A stretch of DNA of 64,000 bases from Flammeovirga sp. SJP92 (GCF_001583495.1 NZ_LQAQ01000100.1:124001-188000); one strand, 5' to 3'. Positions 45,023 to 54,616 are shown, counted from the stretch's first letter. The notes: a model not told the origin generated them from the letters alone. Numbers and translations are program-made.

Positions 45023-45051
45023 AAGCCTTCACTCATTATGAGCAAAGGCTT
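45023..45051 (-). terminator. Terminator hairpin after cysN (repeat copy 2)
   Basis: This is the same 29-base hairpin as at 42126-42154 with one changed base, 57 bases after the cysN stop. A T-run follows on the minus strand. Confidence 0.88.
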
Positions 45052-45107
45052 TTCTAAGAAATGAAGGTGTCTGTATCTAACAAGCATCTTCCATTTATAA
45101 AAAAAGA

Positions 45108-46358
45108 TTATTTCTTTCTTCTGATCATACCAGCAGCAACAGTATTGTTTGTTGCTTCATCTACAAGAATCAATGAACCAGTAATTCTGTTGGATTTATA
45201 AGGGTCCCAAAGAATTGGTTTTGTCGTTCTAAGTTGTACTCTAGCGATATCATTCATGTGTAAAGACTTATCCCCTTCAATACGGCTTAAGGTATTGATG
45301 TTCATCTTGTACTTGATATCCTTGATCATACATCTTGCCTCATTGGTAGTATGTCTTAAGATATATTTTGCTCTCGGTCTTGGAGGTTGATCATCCATCC
45401 AGCAAAGCATCACATCTAAATCTTGTGTTTGCTCCGGCTGATTGTTTGGACGAACCAACATATCACCTCTTGAAATATCAATATCATCTTCCAAAGTGAT
45501 GGTTACAGATTGAGGAGGGTAAGCCTCTTCTACCTCTTTCATTCCGTTGAAGATGTTCTTTACTTTTGAAGTGAAACCTGAAGGTAAAGCTACAATATCA
45601 TCACCTTTTCTGAATACACCTGAGCTGATACGGCCTGCGTAACCTCTGAAATCATGGAATTTGTCAGAGTGAGGACGGATAATAGTTTGAACCGCAAAAC
45701 GAGGATCAATGTAGTTGTTATCACTGCTGATATAGATGTTTTCTAAAGTATGCAATAAAGTTTCACCGCTATACCAAGGCGTCAGCTCCGATCTGTTTAC
45801 AACGTTGTCACCTTTCAATGCTGAAATTGGCACAAAACGAATATCCTTAAGGTTCAGCTTTGCTGCAAACTCTTTAAACTCCTCTTGAATTTTTTCAAAG
45901 ATAGCCTCATCATAATCCACAAGGTCCATTTTATTCACACAAACAATCATGTGAGGAATTTGAAGAAGAGAAGCAATGATAGCGTGACGGTGAGTTTGTT
46001 CTACTAATCCTTTACGAGCATCAATCAAAATTAATGCAAGGTTGGCAGTAGAAGCACCCGTTACCATGTTTCTTGTATATTGAATATGACCTGGAGTGTC
46101 GGCAATGATAAACTTACGTTTTGGTGTTGCAAAATATCTGTAAGCAACATCAATTGTAATGCCTTGCTCTCTTTCAGCTCTCAAACCATCCGTCAATAAA
46201 GAAAGGTCAACATGCTCTAAACCTTTTCTTTTAGATGTTTCAGAAACCTGATCTAATTGATCTTCAAAAATTGATTTTGAATCATATAATAAACGTCCAA
46301 TTAACGTACTTTTTCCGTCATCAACTGAACCTGCTGTTGTAAATCTTAATATTTCCAC
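45108..46358 (-). CDS. cysN: Sulfate adenylyltransferase subunit 1 (GTPase)
   Basis: This 416-residue translation-factor-type GTPase pairs with CysD to make adenosine phosphosulfate, the first step of sulfate activation. The P-loop is G10-SVDDGK-S17, with DTPGH and NKMDL as G3 and G4 motifs, followed by EF-Tu-like beta domains. It is the short form without a fused CysC kinase. It follows cysD with a 21-base gap in one operon. No reductase genes are nearby. Confidence 0.94.
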   Translation of the reverse strand: MEILRFTTAGSVDDGKSTLIGRLLYDSKSIFEDQLDQVSETSKRKGLEHVDLSLLTDGLRAEREQGITIDVAYRYFATPKRKFIIADTPGHIQYTRNMVTGASTANLALILIDARKGLVEQTHRHAIIASLLQIPHMIVCVNKMDLVDYDEAIFEKIQEEFKEFAAKLNLKDIRFVPISALKGDNVVNRSELTPWYSGETLLHTLENIYISSDNNYIDPRFAVQTIIRPHSDKFHDFRGYAGRISSGVFRKGDDIVALPSGFTSKVKNIFNGMKEVEEAYPPQSVTITLEDDIDISRGDMLVRPNNQPEQTQDLDVMLCWMDDQPPRPRAKYILRHTTNEARCMIKDIKYKMNINTLSRIEGDKSLHMNDIARVQLRTTKPILWDPYKSNRITGSLILVDEATNNTVAAGMIRRKK

Positions 46359-46379
46359 TTTGATGTTTTGGCTTAATGT

Positions 46380-47285
46380 TTAGAAATAACCTTCTTTTTT
46401 ACGGTCTTCCATTGAAGTTTCAGAACGCTTGTCATCTGAACGGTTACCACGCTCAGTTTGACGCATAGCAGAAACTTCTTCTACTACTTTCTCGATCGTA
46501 TCAGCGTCTGACTCAATACCACCCGTAATAGTGATGTCACCTAATGTTCTGAAGCGGATTTTTTTCTTTTCCACTTTTTCACCGTCACGTAATACGATGT
46601 GTTCTGACATTGGTAACCAAGTGTTATCTCTCCAAATTACATCTCTTTCATGAGCTAGGTATAAAGAAGGAATTTCAATATTCTCTCTCATGATATATTG
46701 CCAAACATCAAACTCTGTCCAGTTGGAAATAGGGAACGCTCTGAAGTGTTCACCTGGGTTGTATTTTCCATTGAATAAGTTCCATAATTCAGGACGTTGG
46801 TGTTTTGGATCCCATTGACCAAATTCATCACGATGTGAGAAGAAACGTTCTTTTGCTCTTGCTTTTTCTTCGTCACGACGACCACCGCCAATTGCTACAT
46901 CAAAGTTTTCGTCTTCGATAGTATCTAATAAAGCTGTAATCTGTAATTTATTTCTACTTGCGTTAGCACCAGTTTCTTCCATTACTCTACCGTCATCGAT
47001 AGCGTCTTGTACAGAACCTACTGCTAAACGAACTCCTAAGTCTTCGATTAAGTCATCACGGAACTTAATAGTTTCAGGGAAGTTATGCCCTGTATCAACG
47101 TGTAAGAAGGTAAAAGGAATTTTGGCAGGATAAAAAGCTTTCTTTGCTAAGTGAGCTACAGTAATAGAGTCTTTACCGCCTGAAAAAAGCAATGCTGGAT
47201 TTTGAAACTGTGAAAACACTTCACGTAAAACGTAAATCGCTTCCGCTTCTAATTCATCCAAGTGTGAAAGTTGATAATTACTCAT
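46380..47285 (-). CDS. cysD: Sulfate adenylyltransferase subunit 2
   Basis: This 301-residue PP-loop ATP-sulfurylase subunit has the PP-loop SGGKDS at 35-40 and the family block GGGRRDEEKARAKERFFSHRD, plus FPISNWTEFDVWQYI near the middle. It catalyses APS formation driven by CysN GTP hydrolysis. It is first in the cysDN operon. The tail is charged and Arg/Lys-rich (RQTERGNRSDDKRSE), as in other CysD proteins. Confidence 0.95.
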   Translation of the reverse strand: MSNYQLSHLDELEAEAIYVLREVFSQFQNPALLFSGGKDSITVAHLAKKAFYPAKIPFTFLHVDTGHNFPETIKFRDDLIEDLGVRLAVGSVQDAIDDGRVMEETGANASRNKLQITALLDTIEDENFDVAIGGGRRDEEKARAKERFFSHRDEFGQWDPKHQRPELWNLFNGKYNPGEHFRAFPISNWTEFDVWQYIMRENIEIPSLYLAHERDVIWRDNTWLPMSEHIVLRDGEKVEKKKIRFRTLGDITITGGIESDADTIEKVVEEVSAMRQTERGNRSDDKRSETSMEDRKKEGYF

Positions 47286-47423
47286 TGGATCTATGTTTGT
47301 AATTTATTTATTTTATCTAAGTAAAGAGAAGATATGACGTAAGAAACACTATATCTACGCAAAAGCCCTAAAGATAAAATGATATTATTAGGAAATGAAA
47401 AAATCGTGCTAAAAAGATGTTAT

Positions 47424-49520
47424 TTAGATTTTTATTGTAATTCCAAGGATTTGAGCGATTTCGCTTCTCTGTTGGTTTAGTAATGACAGCAATTGAAATG
47501 CTTCCATTAGTTTCTCATCATTTGCTTCTTTTTCAGCTTTCAGTAAACTCTCATTACACTGCTCTATCAAGTCACTGATATATGTGAGTTTATAATGTAA
47601 AAGAGTAGAATAGGCTAATTTTCCTATATTTTCATCTTTTTTTGGAATAACAATTCTATGTCTTTTAAACCATTCTTCACTTGGAGTTTTCTCGTTCTCC
47701 GTTTTTAGAATTTGTTGTAATTTTTTTCGATCGAAATCACTAGCGTATTTTTCTGTAAAATAATGTAATGAAGGAATCTCACCCATAGCCGTTTCATTTT
47801 TGTAATCGACTAAGATTTGTTGGCAAAACTCATTTTCAAGCATCATTTCACCTAATTCGTCAAAAAGATACTCGTAGATGTACCCTACAGTTTCATCTAC
47901 ATACTCAGCGCCGAATAATACTAGTATTCTGACAAATTCTTCCTCATGGATTCCAAGCTTGGCAATTCGCTTTTCTGGAACTGATATTGGCTGAGGCTGA
48001 CTTTCGGCAGGAATTTGCTCACCAAGAGGAGGAAGGCCATTGATTTCCTCAATGGGTGGAGGAACATCATGGATACTTGGGTCTTCTGAATAAAATTCTG
48101 GAGGTGGCGGAGGTAAATCATTGGGAGGAGTACTTACATATCCACTGCCAACGGAACCACCGTTAGGGTTTTCATATGATCTTCTTGCTCTCGTTTTCTC
48201 TTTCTCAATTCTCTCAATTTCTCTCTGCTTTAATGCATTGAGTTCTTTGATTAAACCATCAATTGAGATATCAAAAACGGTTGCACATTCTTTGATAAAA
48301 ATTTCTTGTTGAATGGTATCAGGAATTTTCACAATACTCTTCAACACTTCTCTTACCTTCTCAGCTTTATTAAGAGGATCATTTTTAGCCTCTTCATTAT
48401 ATAGTTTCGCTGCAAAAAGGATAAAGTCAGTTTCTTCATCCTTTAAAAACTGAGAAAATTTATCACTCCCTAACTTTGTACAATAACTATCAGGGTCTTC
48501 TCCTTCTGGTAAACGTACGACACGGACATTCAAGCCCTGTTCCAAGAGCATATCTACACCTCTGATTGCCGCCTTCAAACCTGCCGCATCACCATCAAAA
48601 AGTGCAGTAACGTTATTTGTGAAACGTTTGATTTGCTTAATCTGTCCTTCGGTCAACGCAGTACCTGAGGATGCTACTACGTTTTCAATTCCAGATTGAT
48701 GCAAAGAAATAACATCTGTATATCCCTCAACGAGATAACATCGATCTTTTACCCTAAGTGCATCTTTTGCATAATAAATACCATAAAGTGCGTCACTTTT
48801 ATGATAGATTTCTGTTTCTGGTGAATTGAGGTATTTAGGTTTTCCATCCTTTTTTAAGGTACGAGCACCAAAGGCAATGACTCTACCTGAAAGATCATGA
48901 ATAGGAAACATTACTCTTCCTCTGAAACGATCATATTTTTTTCCTTTGTCGTTTGCAGATCGAAGTCCTGCTAATTCTAGAGCTTCTTCAGTATAGCCTT
49001 TTTCAAGAGCACTTTTTTCTAATGCATCCCATGAGTCTAAACTGTAACCAAGATCGAATTTATTAATAGTATCACCTGTAAAACCTCTGTTTTTGAAGTA
49101 GCCGAGACCTAAAGATTTTCCTTCATCAGAAGTTTGCATGACACGCATGAAAAACTCCTTTGCGTAATTCATGGTAAGGAAAATACTTTCTCTTCTTTTG
49201 TGCTTTTCTTCTTCTTCAGGAGATCTCTTTTTTTCTTCTATTTTGATCCCATATTTGTTGGCCAGGTACTTTAAAGCCTCTACATAATTAAGTCCTTCTT
49301 TTTCCTGAACAAACTTGATTGCATCACCAGAAGCACCACATGAAAAACACTTATAAAGGTTCATGCTCGGTGTCACGTACATAGACGGCGTATTGTCGAC
49401 GTGGAAAGGACACAATCCAATCCAAGATTTGCCCTTCTTTTTCAGAGTGACAAAGTCTTCCACAACCTCAACAATGTCTAAGGTTCTTTTTATTTCATCT
49501 ACGGTTTCCTGAGGGATCAT
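47424..49520 (-). CDS. dnaG: DNA primase
   Basis: This 698-residue replicative primase starts with a zinc-binding domain: C37, H40, C58, C61 (CPFH...CFSC). The RNA polymerase core has YDRFRGRVMFPI and the Toprim motifs VEGYTDV (E265) and DGD (309-311). The helicase-binding C-terminal region is present. Residues about 450-515 form a Pro/Glu-rich low-complexity linker (DLPPPPPEFYSEDP) between core and C-terminal domain, longer than I would expect for a typical primase. A TAACTTTG box on the minus strand at 49591-49584 may be its -7 element. Confidence 0.95.
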   Translation of the reverse strand: MIPQETVDEIKRTLDIVEVVEDFVTLKKKGKSWIGLCPFHVDNTPSMYVTPSMNLYKCFSCGASGDAIKFVQEKEGLNYVEALKYLANKYGIKIEEKKRSPEEEEKHKRRESIFLTMNYAKEFFMRVMQTSDEGKSLGLGYFKNRGFTGDTINKFDLGYSLDSWDALEKSALEKGYTEEALELAGLRSANDKGKKYDRFRGRVMFPIHDLSGRVIAFGARTLKKDGKPKYLNSPETEIYHKSDALYGIYYAKDALRVKDRCYLVEGYTDVISLHQSGIENVVASSGTALTEGQIKQIKRFTNNVTALFDGDAAGLKAAIRGVDMLLEQGLNVRVVRLPEGEDPDSYCTKLGSDKFSQFLKDEETDFILFAAKLYNEEAKNDPLNKAEKVREVLKSIVKIPDTIQQEIFIKECATVFDISIDGLIKELNALKQREIERIEKEKTRARRSYENPNGGSVGSGYVSTPPNDLPPPPPEFYSEDPSIHDVPPPIEEINGLPPLGEQIPAESQPQPISVPEKRIAKLGIHEEEFVRILVLFGAEYVDETVGYIYEYLFDELGEMMLENEFCQQILVDYKNETAMGEIPSLHYFTEKYASDFDRKKLQQILKTENEKTPSEEWFKRHRIVIPKKDENIGKLAYSTLLHYKLTYISDLIEQCNESLLKAEKEANDEKLMEAFQLLSLLNQQRSEIAQILGITIKI

Positions 49521-49630
49521 ATATTTTTATCTACTTTTTTGTCAGAAAAAAGTATTTTAGTGGCGAAACATACTATTCTTTTACAAAGTTAAGAGTTTAA
49601 GTTAACTTCACTATTCAGAATTAAGAGAAG

Positions 49631-50326
49631 ATGATTGAACAAACAAAAGCATTAACATTAAGTAGCGTAAGATTTCAAGAATCTTCCTTGATTGTTCATA
49701 TCTATACAGAACGTTTTGGTAGAAGAGACTATATCATAAAGGGAGCTTTTAGTAAAAAAAGTAATAAAGCTTCATTTTATCAGCCACTCAATCTTCTAGA
49801 GCTGCAGGTCTATGAACAGCCCAATAAAAATCTTCAAATGATTAAAGAAGTTAGGATTGATCATCCGCTTTTATCTTTTCGGATTCAGCCCAGAAAGAGT
49901 ATGATCCTTACTTTTTTGACAGAGTTTTTAGAAAAAGTATTGAAAGATGATGAAATTGGAAACTCAGAGCTTTTCGCTTTTCTGACAGAAAGTTTATTGA
50001 GTTTGGATGCCATGAACGAAAATTATAACTGTTTTACATTACAGTTTATGATTAGGATGAGTCATTTTCTTGGCATAGGAATTCATAGTGGTAAAATGCT
50101 GTTGGAAGAAACGGAAGTGTCTGCACATATTGACCCTGCATTAGTGGAAGCGGTAGATCAATTGATCGTAAAAGATTATCACGAAGCTCCTTCCTTTAAC
50201 CTGTATACCCGTCGAATATTGATGGATAAAATATTATCTTTTTATGAACTTCAAATTCAGAGTTTTGGGAAAATGAAAACCTTAGAGGTATTAAGAAATG
50301 TTGGCAATCCCTTTAAAAAGCATTAA
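49631..50326 (+). CDS. recO: DNA repair protein RecO
   Basis: This 231-residue recombination mediator has an N-terminal OB-fold (KALTLSSVRFQESSLIVHIYTERFGRRDYIIKG region) followed by a helical C-terminal part. RecO loads RecA on single-stranded DNA with RecR and RecF. The C-terminal zinc-finger cysteines found in some RecO proteins are not seen, which is common in Bacteroidota. It is divergent from dnaG. Confidence 0.85.
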   Translation: MIEQTKALTLSSVRFQESSLIVHIYTERFGRRDYIIKGAFSKKSNKASFYQPLNLLELQVYEQPNKNLQMIKEVRIDHPLLSFRIQPRKSMILTFLTEFLEKVLKDDEIGNSELFAFLTESLLSLDAMNENYNCFTLQFMIRMSHFLGIGIHSGKMLLEETEVSAHIDPALVEAVDQLIVKDYHEAPSFNLYTRRILMDKILSFYELQIQSFGKMKTLEVLRNVGNPFKKH

Positions 50327-50359
50327 CTAAAAGAAACTGATTGTCATGGAGGTAACAAC

Positions 50360-50390
50360 GTATTAATAACTAACAAAAAATTATTAATAC
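50360..50390 (+). promoter_or_regulatory. Hairpin abutting the start codon of the 122-residue protein gene
   Basis: GTATTAATAA (50360-50369) pairs perfectly with TTATTAATAC (50381-50390) around an 11-base loop. The right arm ends one base before the ATG at 50392, so the ribosome landing site would be sequestered when folded. Confidence 0.6.
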
Positions 50391-50391
50391 T

Positions 50392-50760
50392 ATGAATAAG
50401 CCCACAATCAAAGCCATTATTACTTTTATAGTAATCAGCTTAACAGCCATCTCAATTAATGCTTCAACATTAGATAAAGGAAAAAATGTTTTCGTATTGA
50501 ATAATGTGCCAACGATGACAGAAGTTCCTAGTATGATCCAAAGTTTGGAAGTGGCAACAAATACAAAATTCACACTTTCTTATTCCGATGACAACAAGGC
50601 CATTTATATGGCGGAGAAAACTGTGATAGTTACAGAAAACAATGACAGTGGCGTTGAAGTGAAAGTGTTATGTGGTTCTAGAAAACCCAATAAGGAATAT
50701 AAAAAAGTAGTCAATGCATTTCAAAATAATCCAGCGTTGATTGCTCCTATAGAAGAATAA
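50392..50760 (+). CDS. Small exported protein of unknown function
   Basis: This 122-residue protein has a signal peptide (AIITFIVISLTAISINAS). The mature part has no motif I recognise; one Cys occurs late (KVLCGSRKP). A perfect hairpin reaches to the base before its start codon, hinting at translational control, and a strong terminator follows. It may be co-transcribed with recO (65-base gap), but the leader hairpin argues for its own regulation. Confidence 0.6.
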   Translation: MNKPTIKAIITFIVISLTAISINASTLDKGKNVFVLNNVPTMTEVPSMIQSLEVATNTKFTLSYSDDNKAIYMAEKTVIVTENNDSGVEVKVLCGSRKPNKEYKKVVNAFQNNPALIAPIEE

Positions 50761-50781
50761 GATAGAAAAGTAAAGTATAAA

Positions 50782-50817
50782 AAAAGCACTTGTCAATTTG
50801 ATTTGGCAAGTGCTTTT
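50782..50817. terminator. Terminator between two small exported-protein genes
   Basis: AAAAGCACTTGTCAA (50782-50796) pairs with TTGGCAAGTGCTTTT (50803-50817) with one wobble. A and T runs on both flanks serve the convergent genes ending at 50760 and 50837. Confidence 0.88.
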
Positions 50818-50836
50818 CTGTTATCAACGTTTTTTA

Positions 50837-51343
50837 TTAAACAACTTTGATGTGTATCTCTTTATTTTGAATTAATGGATTACCATTGTCATCATTTTGA
50901 TTACTCATTATAATTTCAATAGTGTAATCACCTTTCTCTACTAATTGAGAGTTGATGATTTTTTTCAAGTTTAAAATAACTGATTTTGAATGGTCAATTG
51001 GAAAATACAATCCCACAAGGCTGATATTTTCTGAAGTTTCACCATCAAAAGCAGCTCTTACCACTTTCTTGTTGCACTTTATATCCAGAATTTTTAAATA
51101 ATCATCACTCTGTACTCTAAGAAAAAGATTATCAAATTCTCCTTGAGCACCGATAATGGTTTCTGTCAGGTTAACGTTTACTCCTTGAAGTCTAGGTTGA
51201 TTTGTAATCTCAACATAGGCAACGTCATTGATAGAATTCTCAATCGGCTTCTGGAATTGATCTATATTAGAATCAATGAAGTAAGCATTGAATGAAAGGA
51301 TACCAATAATAAAAGTAGTTGCTAGAAATGTTATTGACTTCAT
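50837..51343 (-). CDS. Small exported protein of unknown function
   Basis: From ATG 51343 it is 168 residues with signal MKSITFLATTFIIGILSFNA; the frame is open to 51370. The mature part is beta-like (YTIEIIMSNQND) with no recognised family. It lies convergent to the 122-residue gene, sharing the terminator at 50782-50817. Confidence 0.6.
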   Translation of the reverse strand: MKSITFLATTFIIGILSFNAYFIDSNIDQFQKPIENSINDVAYVEITNQPRLQGVNVNLTETIIGAQGEFDNLFLRVQSDDYLKILDIKCNKKVVRAAFDGETSENISLVGLYFPIDHSKSVILNLKKIINSQLVEKGDYTIEIIMSNQNDDNGNPLIQNKEIHIKVV

Positions 51344-51540
51344 AATACATTGAGAGTTAGAAGAAAACAAAATTTTATAGTGTTTGTACTTAGTGTACTA
51401 GTACTTATCAACTCAAGCTTCAGATGAATGTTATGATAAAGTACTATAACTATAAGACGTTTTATTCAATCCAATAGACGATCTCATAACATTCTTTTAA
51501 ACTACTTTCACTAAATATATGTTATCCGTGGTGTTGTTTA

Positions 51541-52998
51541 TTATTTTTTGAGAAATGAAGTCAATAAAAGTCCTAAAAAAGTAAGCACCCCGTTCAATAA
51601 TAGTAATTCATAACCGAATTTATAACCATCGAATAACGACGCTGAATTAGCTTGTAAGTAATAGCAAATTACAGGAGAAATGATACAAATTAATGGGACG
51701 AACATTGGTTTTCTATCTTCCTTCATGATAATACTAAAGGCAAATAAACCTAATAAAGGGCCGTAAGTATATGAAGCTAATTTCAAGATAGTATCTAATG
51801 CATTTGTGTTATTAATACTGTTGAAAAATATAACTAATAAGAATAAACCAAAAGCAAAACCAATATGAGTGATCTTTCTGACTTTTAATTTTTCTACATC
51901 GCTTTTTTGAGAATGGTCTAAATTTAGGAAATCAATACAAAAGCTTGTTGTCAATGAAGTAATGGCGGAATCTGCACTTGAAAATGCCGCAGCAGTCACA
52001 CCCAATAAAAAGATACAAGCACCAAATAAGCCAAGTTTTTGCTGTGCGATCATTGGGAATAATTGGTCTGATTTTTTTGGTAATTCTAAAGATAAGAAAT
52101 CAGCATATTGGTAAATGAAAACACCTAGGATTAAGAAAAGAGCAATTGTTCCAAATAAGATAAAACTAAAAAATACCATATTTTTTTGAGCTGCTTTTAA
52201 TGTCTTTATCGTAAGACTTTTTTGCATCATATCTTGATCTAAGCCCGTCATTACAATCACAATAAAGGCTCCCGTGATAAACTGCTTCCAAAAATAATTG
52301 GTAGCTTTTATATCCCAGAAAAAAGCTTGTGTATAATTGGTCTCTTCTACAGCTTTTTGATAAATATCAGATAGTGACATGTTCATCTGATCAGCAATTA
52401 AATACAGTGTCAATACACCTGCACCAATCATGAATGTAGTTTGAAGTGTGTCTGTCCATACTACTGTTTTAATTCCTCCTTTTAGGGTATAAAGTGTGAT
52501 GATAAGTAGAAGGATAAAAGCATTGACGGTATAGGGAATTCCTAGTGGCGTATAGATAAAAGTCTGTAAAACGGTTGCCATTATAAATAACTTTCCAGCC
52601 GCTTGAAGTCCTCTTGAAATGATAAAGAATGATGCTCCAGTTTTATAAGCACTTTTACCTAATCGTTTGTCAAGGTAGCCATAAATGGAAATCAGGTTAT
52701 TTTTATAATAAATGGGCATTAAGATGTAAGCCACTCCAATATATCCTAAAATGTATCCTAAGCTCATTTGCAAATAACTGAAAGAAGCTCCTTTGACTAT
52801 TCCAGGAAGTGAGATAAAAGTGATACCTGATAATGTGGTGCCGATCATACCGTACATTACAGCATACCATGGAGAATTTTTATTTCCGTTGAAAAAAGAA
52901 AGTGTGGAACTGTTTTTACTTGTCCAGTAAGAAATCAAAAACAATAATAAAATATAGGAAACAAAAATGAGTAAACTCTGATTGGCTGTAATGCTCAT
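51541..52998 (-). CDS. Sodium:solute symporter (SSS family)
   Basis: This 485-residue membrane transporter has about 13 hydrophobic segments. The start MSITANQSLL (52998) places the first helix near the N-terminus; the frame is open to 53043. Family blocks include GMIGTTLSGITFISLPGIV and ISRGLQAAGKL in the sodium-site region, and AAAFSSADSAITSLTTSFC. The substrate cannot be told from sequence; sugars, carboxylates or amino acids are typical. It has no evident operon partner. Confidence 0.88.
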   Translation of the reverse strand: MSITANQSLLIFVSYILLLFLISYWTSKNSSTLSFFNGNKNSPWYAVMYGMIGTTLSGITFISLPGIVKGASFSYLQMSLGYILGYIGVAYILMPIYYKNNLISIYGYLDKRLGKSAYKTGASFFIISRGLQAAGKLFIMATVLQTFIYTPLGIPYTVNAFILLLIITLYTLKGGIKTVVWTDTLQTTFMIGAGVLTLYLIADQMNMSLSDIYQKAVEETNYTQAFFWDIKATNYFWKQFITGAFIVIVMTGLDQDMMQKSLTIKTLKAAQKNMVFFSFILFGTIALFLILGVFIYQYADFLSLELPKKSDQLFPMIAQQKLGLFGACIFLLGVTAAAFSSADSAITSLTTSFCIDFLNLDHSQKSDVEKLKVRKITHIGFAFGLFLLVIFFNSINNTNALDTILKLASYTYGPLLGLFAFSIIMKEDRKPMFVPLICIISPVICYYLQANSASLFDGYKFGYELLLLNGVLTFLGLLLTSFLKK

Positions 52999-53097
52999 AT
53001 TTAAAAAAATTGAATGGCTTAGAATACTAACCACAAATAACAATGTATGGTCTCTTTAAAAAAATATCTGAATGCGAAATAAGAAAAAAATATCAAA

Positions 53098-53140
53098 AAA
53101 AATAGTCTTCGTAATTCAATTGATTACGAAGACTATTTTT
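53098..53140 (-). terminator. Terminator of the COG3014-like gene
   Basis: AAAAATAGTCTTCGTAAT (53098-53115) pairs perfectly over 18 bp with ATTACGAAGACTATTTTT (53123-53140) around TCAATTG, with T-runs on both sides. Confidence 0.93.
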
Positions 53141-53162
53141 TTAGCATTAAACTTCAATACTG

Positions 53163-54548
53163 CTAGAAATTATGACCGGCGGCATCAAATGATGTTAACG
53201 TGTAGTACGGCAATACAATTGTTTCCCCTTTGTAGAATTGAGGAAGTTCAAGTGTTCTTTTTTCTTTGCCTCCTTTGATATTTGTCAATTCTATATCTAT
53301 AGTTTTTTGTCCTTCTTTCAGAGGAACTCTAGTATAAAGAATATCTTTTGGAAGGGATTGCCACGAACGGGTATCTGCCGATTCTGTAGCAGAACCAAGA
53401 ATACTTAAAGCAGCTCCCCAACCTTCATTTTCTTGTGAAACTCTTGCCGCAACACTTTGCTTTAGTGCCACACGAAGTAGGGTTTTACTGAATTCCAATA
53501 GCATTCTTTCTTCTAGAACTTTGAAAGAGATAGCATTAATATCTTGTGCAAAAGATAATGGATACTGCTGCCCTCCTTCTGAAAGTGACGCTTTGGTATA
53601 AAAGCTTTTTCTCTCAACATATTTAGGAAAAACAGCACGGATCCAAGTGACAGATAATTTGTCGTTTCCAGCATAATAAGGGAAACTCAAACCATATTCT
53701 TTGTTCACAAATGTCACCCATCCGTTACTTCCTTCAATAATGGCAAAATTAAGTCCCCATTCCGCTTTTACTGGAGACATACCATTGTTCCAAAGCAAAA
53801 CCAAATTGGCATAGTTGTCTTCTTTTGAAAGCTCAATTCCAAAGTCTTTCGCATATTTTTTAGCATCATCCCACAGACCAGTTTCCTGAGCAGTTCTGAC
53901 AAGATCATATTTCAATTGTTGTGGGACTGCCATTTTAAACAATCTAGCGTAATCGTTTTGATAGATTTCAAGTGCATTTCTATAAGCAATAAATGCATTG
54001 TTAGGATCTTTGTTTGCTTCATAAATAATACCCATCATTACATGGATAAAAGCATCGCGTTTGTATTTCTTCTCAGAAGAATACTTCTCACTTAGCCTGT
54101 TCAATGCAAGGTTCATACGCTTACATTCCACAATAGCCTCGTTGTATTTTTTTAGTTCTAAATAGTTAAGGGCTTTAAAATAGTTGACCATCAACTTCTC
54201 ATGATCTTCACCTCCATAAGTAGAGAGGTTGGGATTAAGAAGTAATGCACCACCTTCTTCCAACACACTTTTTTTATGATCTTCAATGAAAATATCAGCT
54301 TTTTGGAACATCTGATTACTGTAATCAAATTTTTCCTGAAGAGAAGCCACCATTCCTGAGTTGACATAATACAAGAATTCCAGTCTGCCTGAAGCCATTT
54401 TGTCACTAGCTTCCATCATAACTGCGGCTTGATCATAATTGCCTTCCGCCAATGCTTTGTTGAACTCATACGTTTTTTCATAAAAAGTAGGAGCACAGGC
54501 ATAAACAAGAAAAACAAGTGCAGTACAGAGATATATTCGGTAATTCAT
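53163..54548 (-). CDS. COG3014-like TPR lipoprotein
   Basis: This 461-residue lipoprotein (VYAC, Cys18) has tandem helical repeats in the N-terminal half (EFNKALAEGNYDQAAVMM, YLELKKYNEAIVECKRM, AFIAYRNALEIYQ), typical TPR units. The C-terminal half is beta-rich. It resembles the uncharacterised COG3014 family, which recurs beside LpoB-like lipoproteins, as here. A scaffold at the outer membrane acting on cell-wall synthases is inferred. Hairpins in its 5' gap (54617-54703) may limit read-through from the LpoB-like gene. Confidence 0.72.
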   Translation of the reverse strand: MNYRIYLCTALVFLVYACAPTFYEKTYEFNKALAEGNYDQAAVMMEASDKMASGRLEFLYYVNSGMVASLQEKFDYSNQMFQKADIFIEDHKKSVLEEGGALLLNPNLSTYGGEDHEKLMVNYFKALNYLELKKYNEAIVECKRMNLALNRLSEKYSSEKKYKRDAFIHVMMGIIYEANKDPNNAFIAYRNALEIYQNDYARLFKMAVPQQLKYDLVRTAQETGLWDDAKKYAKDFGIELSKEDNYANLVLLWNNGMSPVKAEWGLNFAIIEGSNGWVTFVNKEYGLSFPYYAGNDKLSVTWIRAVFPKYVERKSFYTKASLSEGGQQYPLSFAQDINAISFKVLEERMLLEFSKTLLRVALKQSVAARVSQENEGWGAALSILGSATESADTRSWQSLPKDILYTRVPLKEGQKTIDIELTNIKGGKEKRTLELPQFYKGETIVLPYYTLTSFDAAGHNF

Positions 54549-54616
54549 ACTTGAGAGTGAATTGAATATTATATAGTAAGATGCGTAATTAACAGGCCAG
54601 TCCTTTGACCAGCAAT

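Noticed and set aside
49599-49608. AAGTTAACTT palindrome between dnaG and recO
   Set aside because: Only 10 bp in AT-rich DNA; such palindromes are expected by chance and no partner repeat was found.
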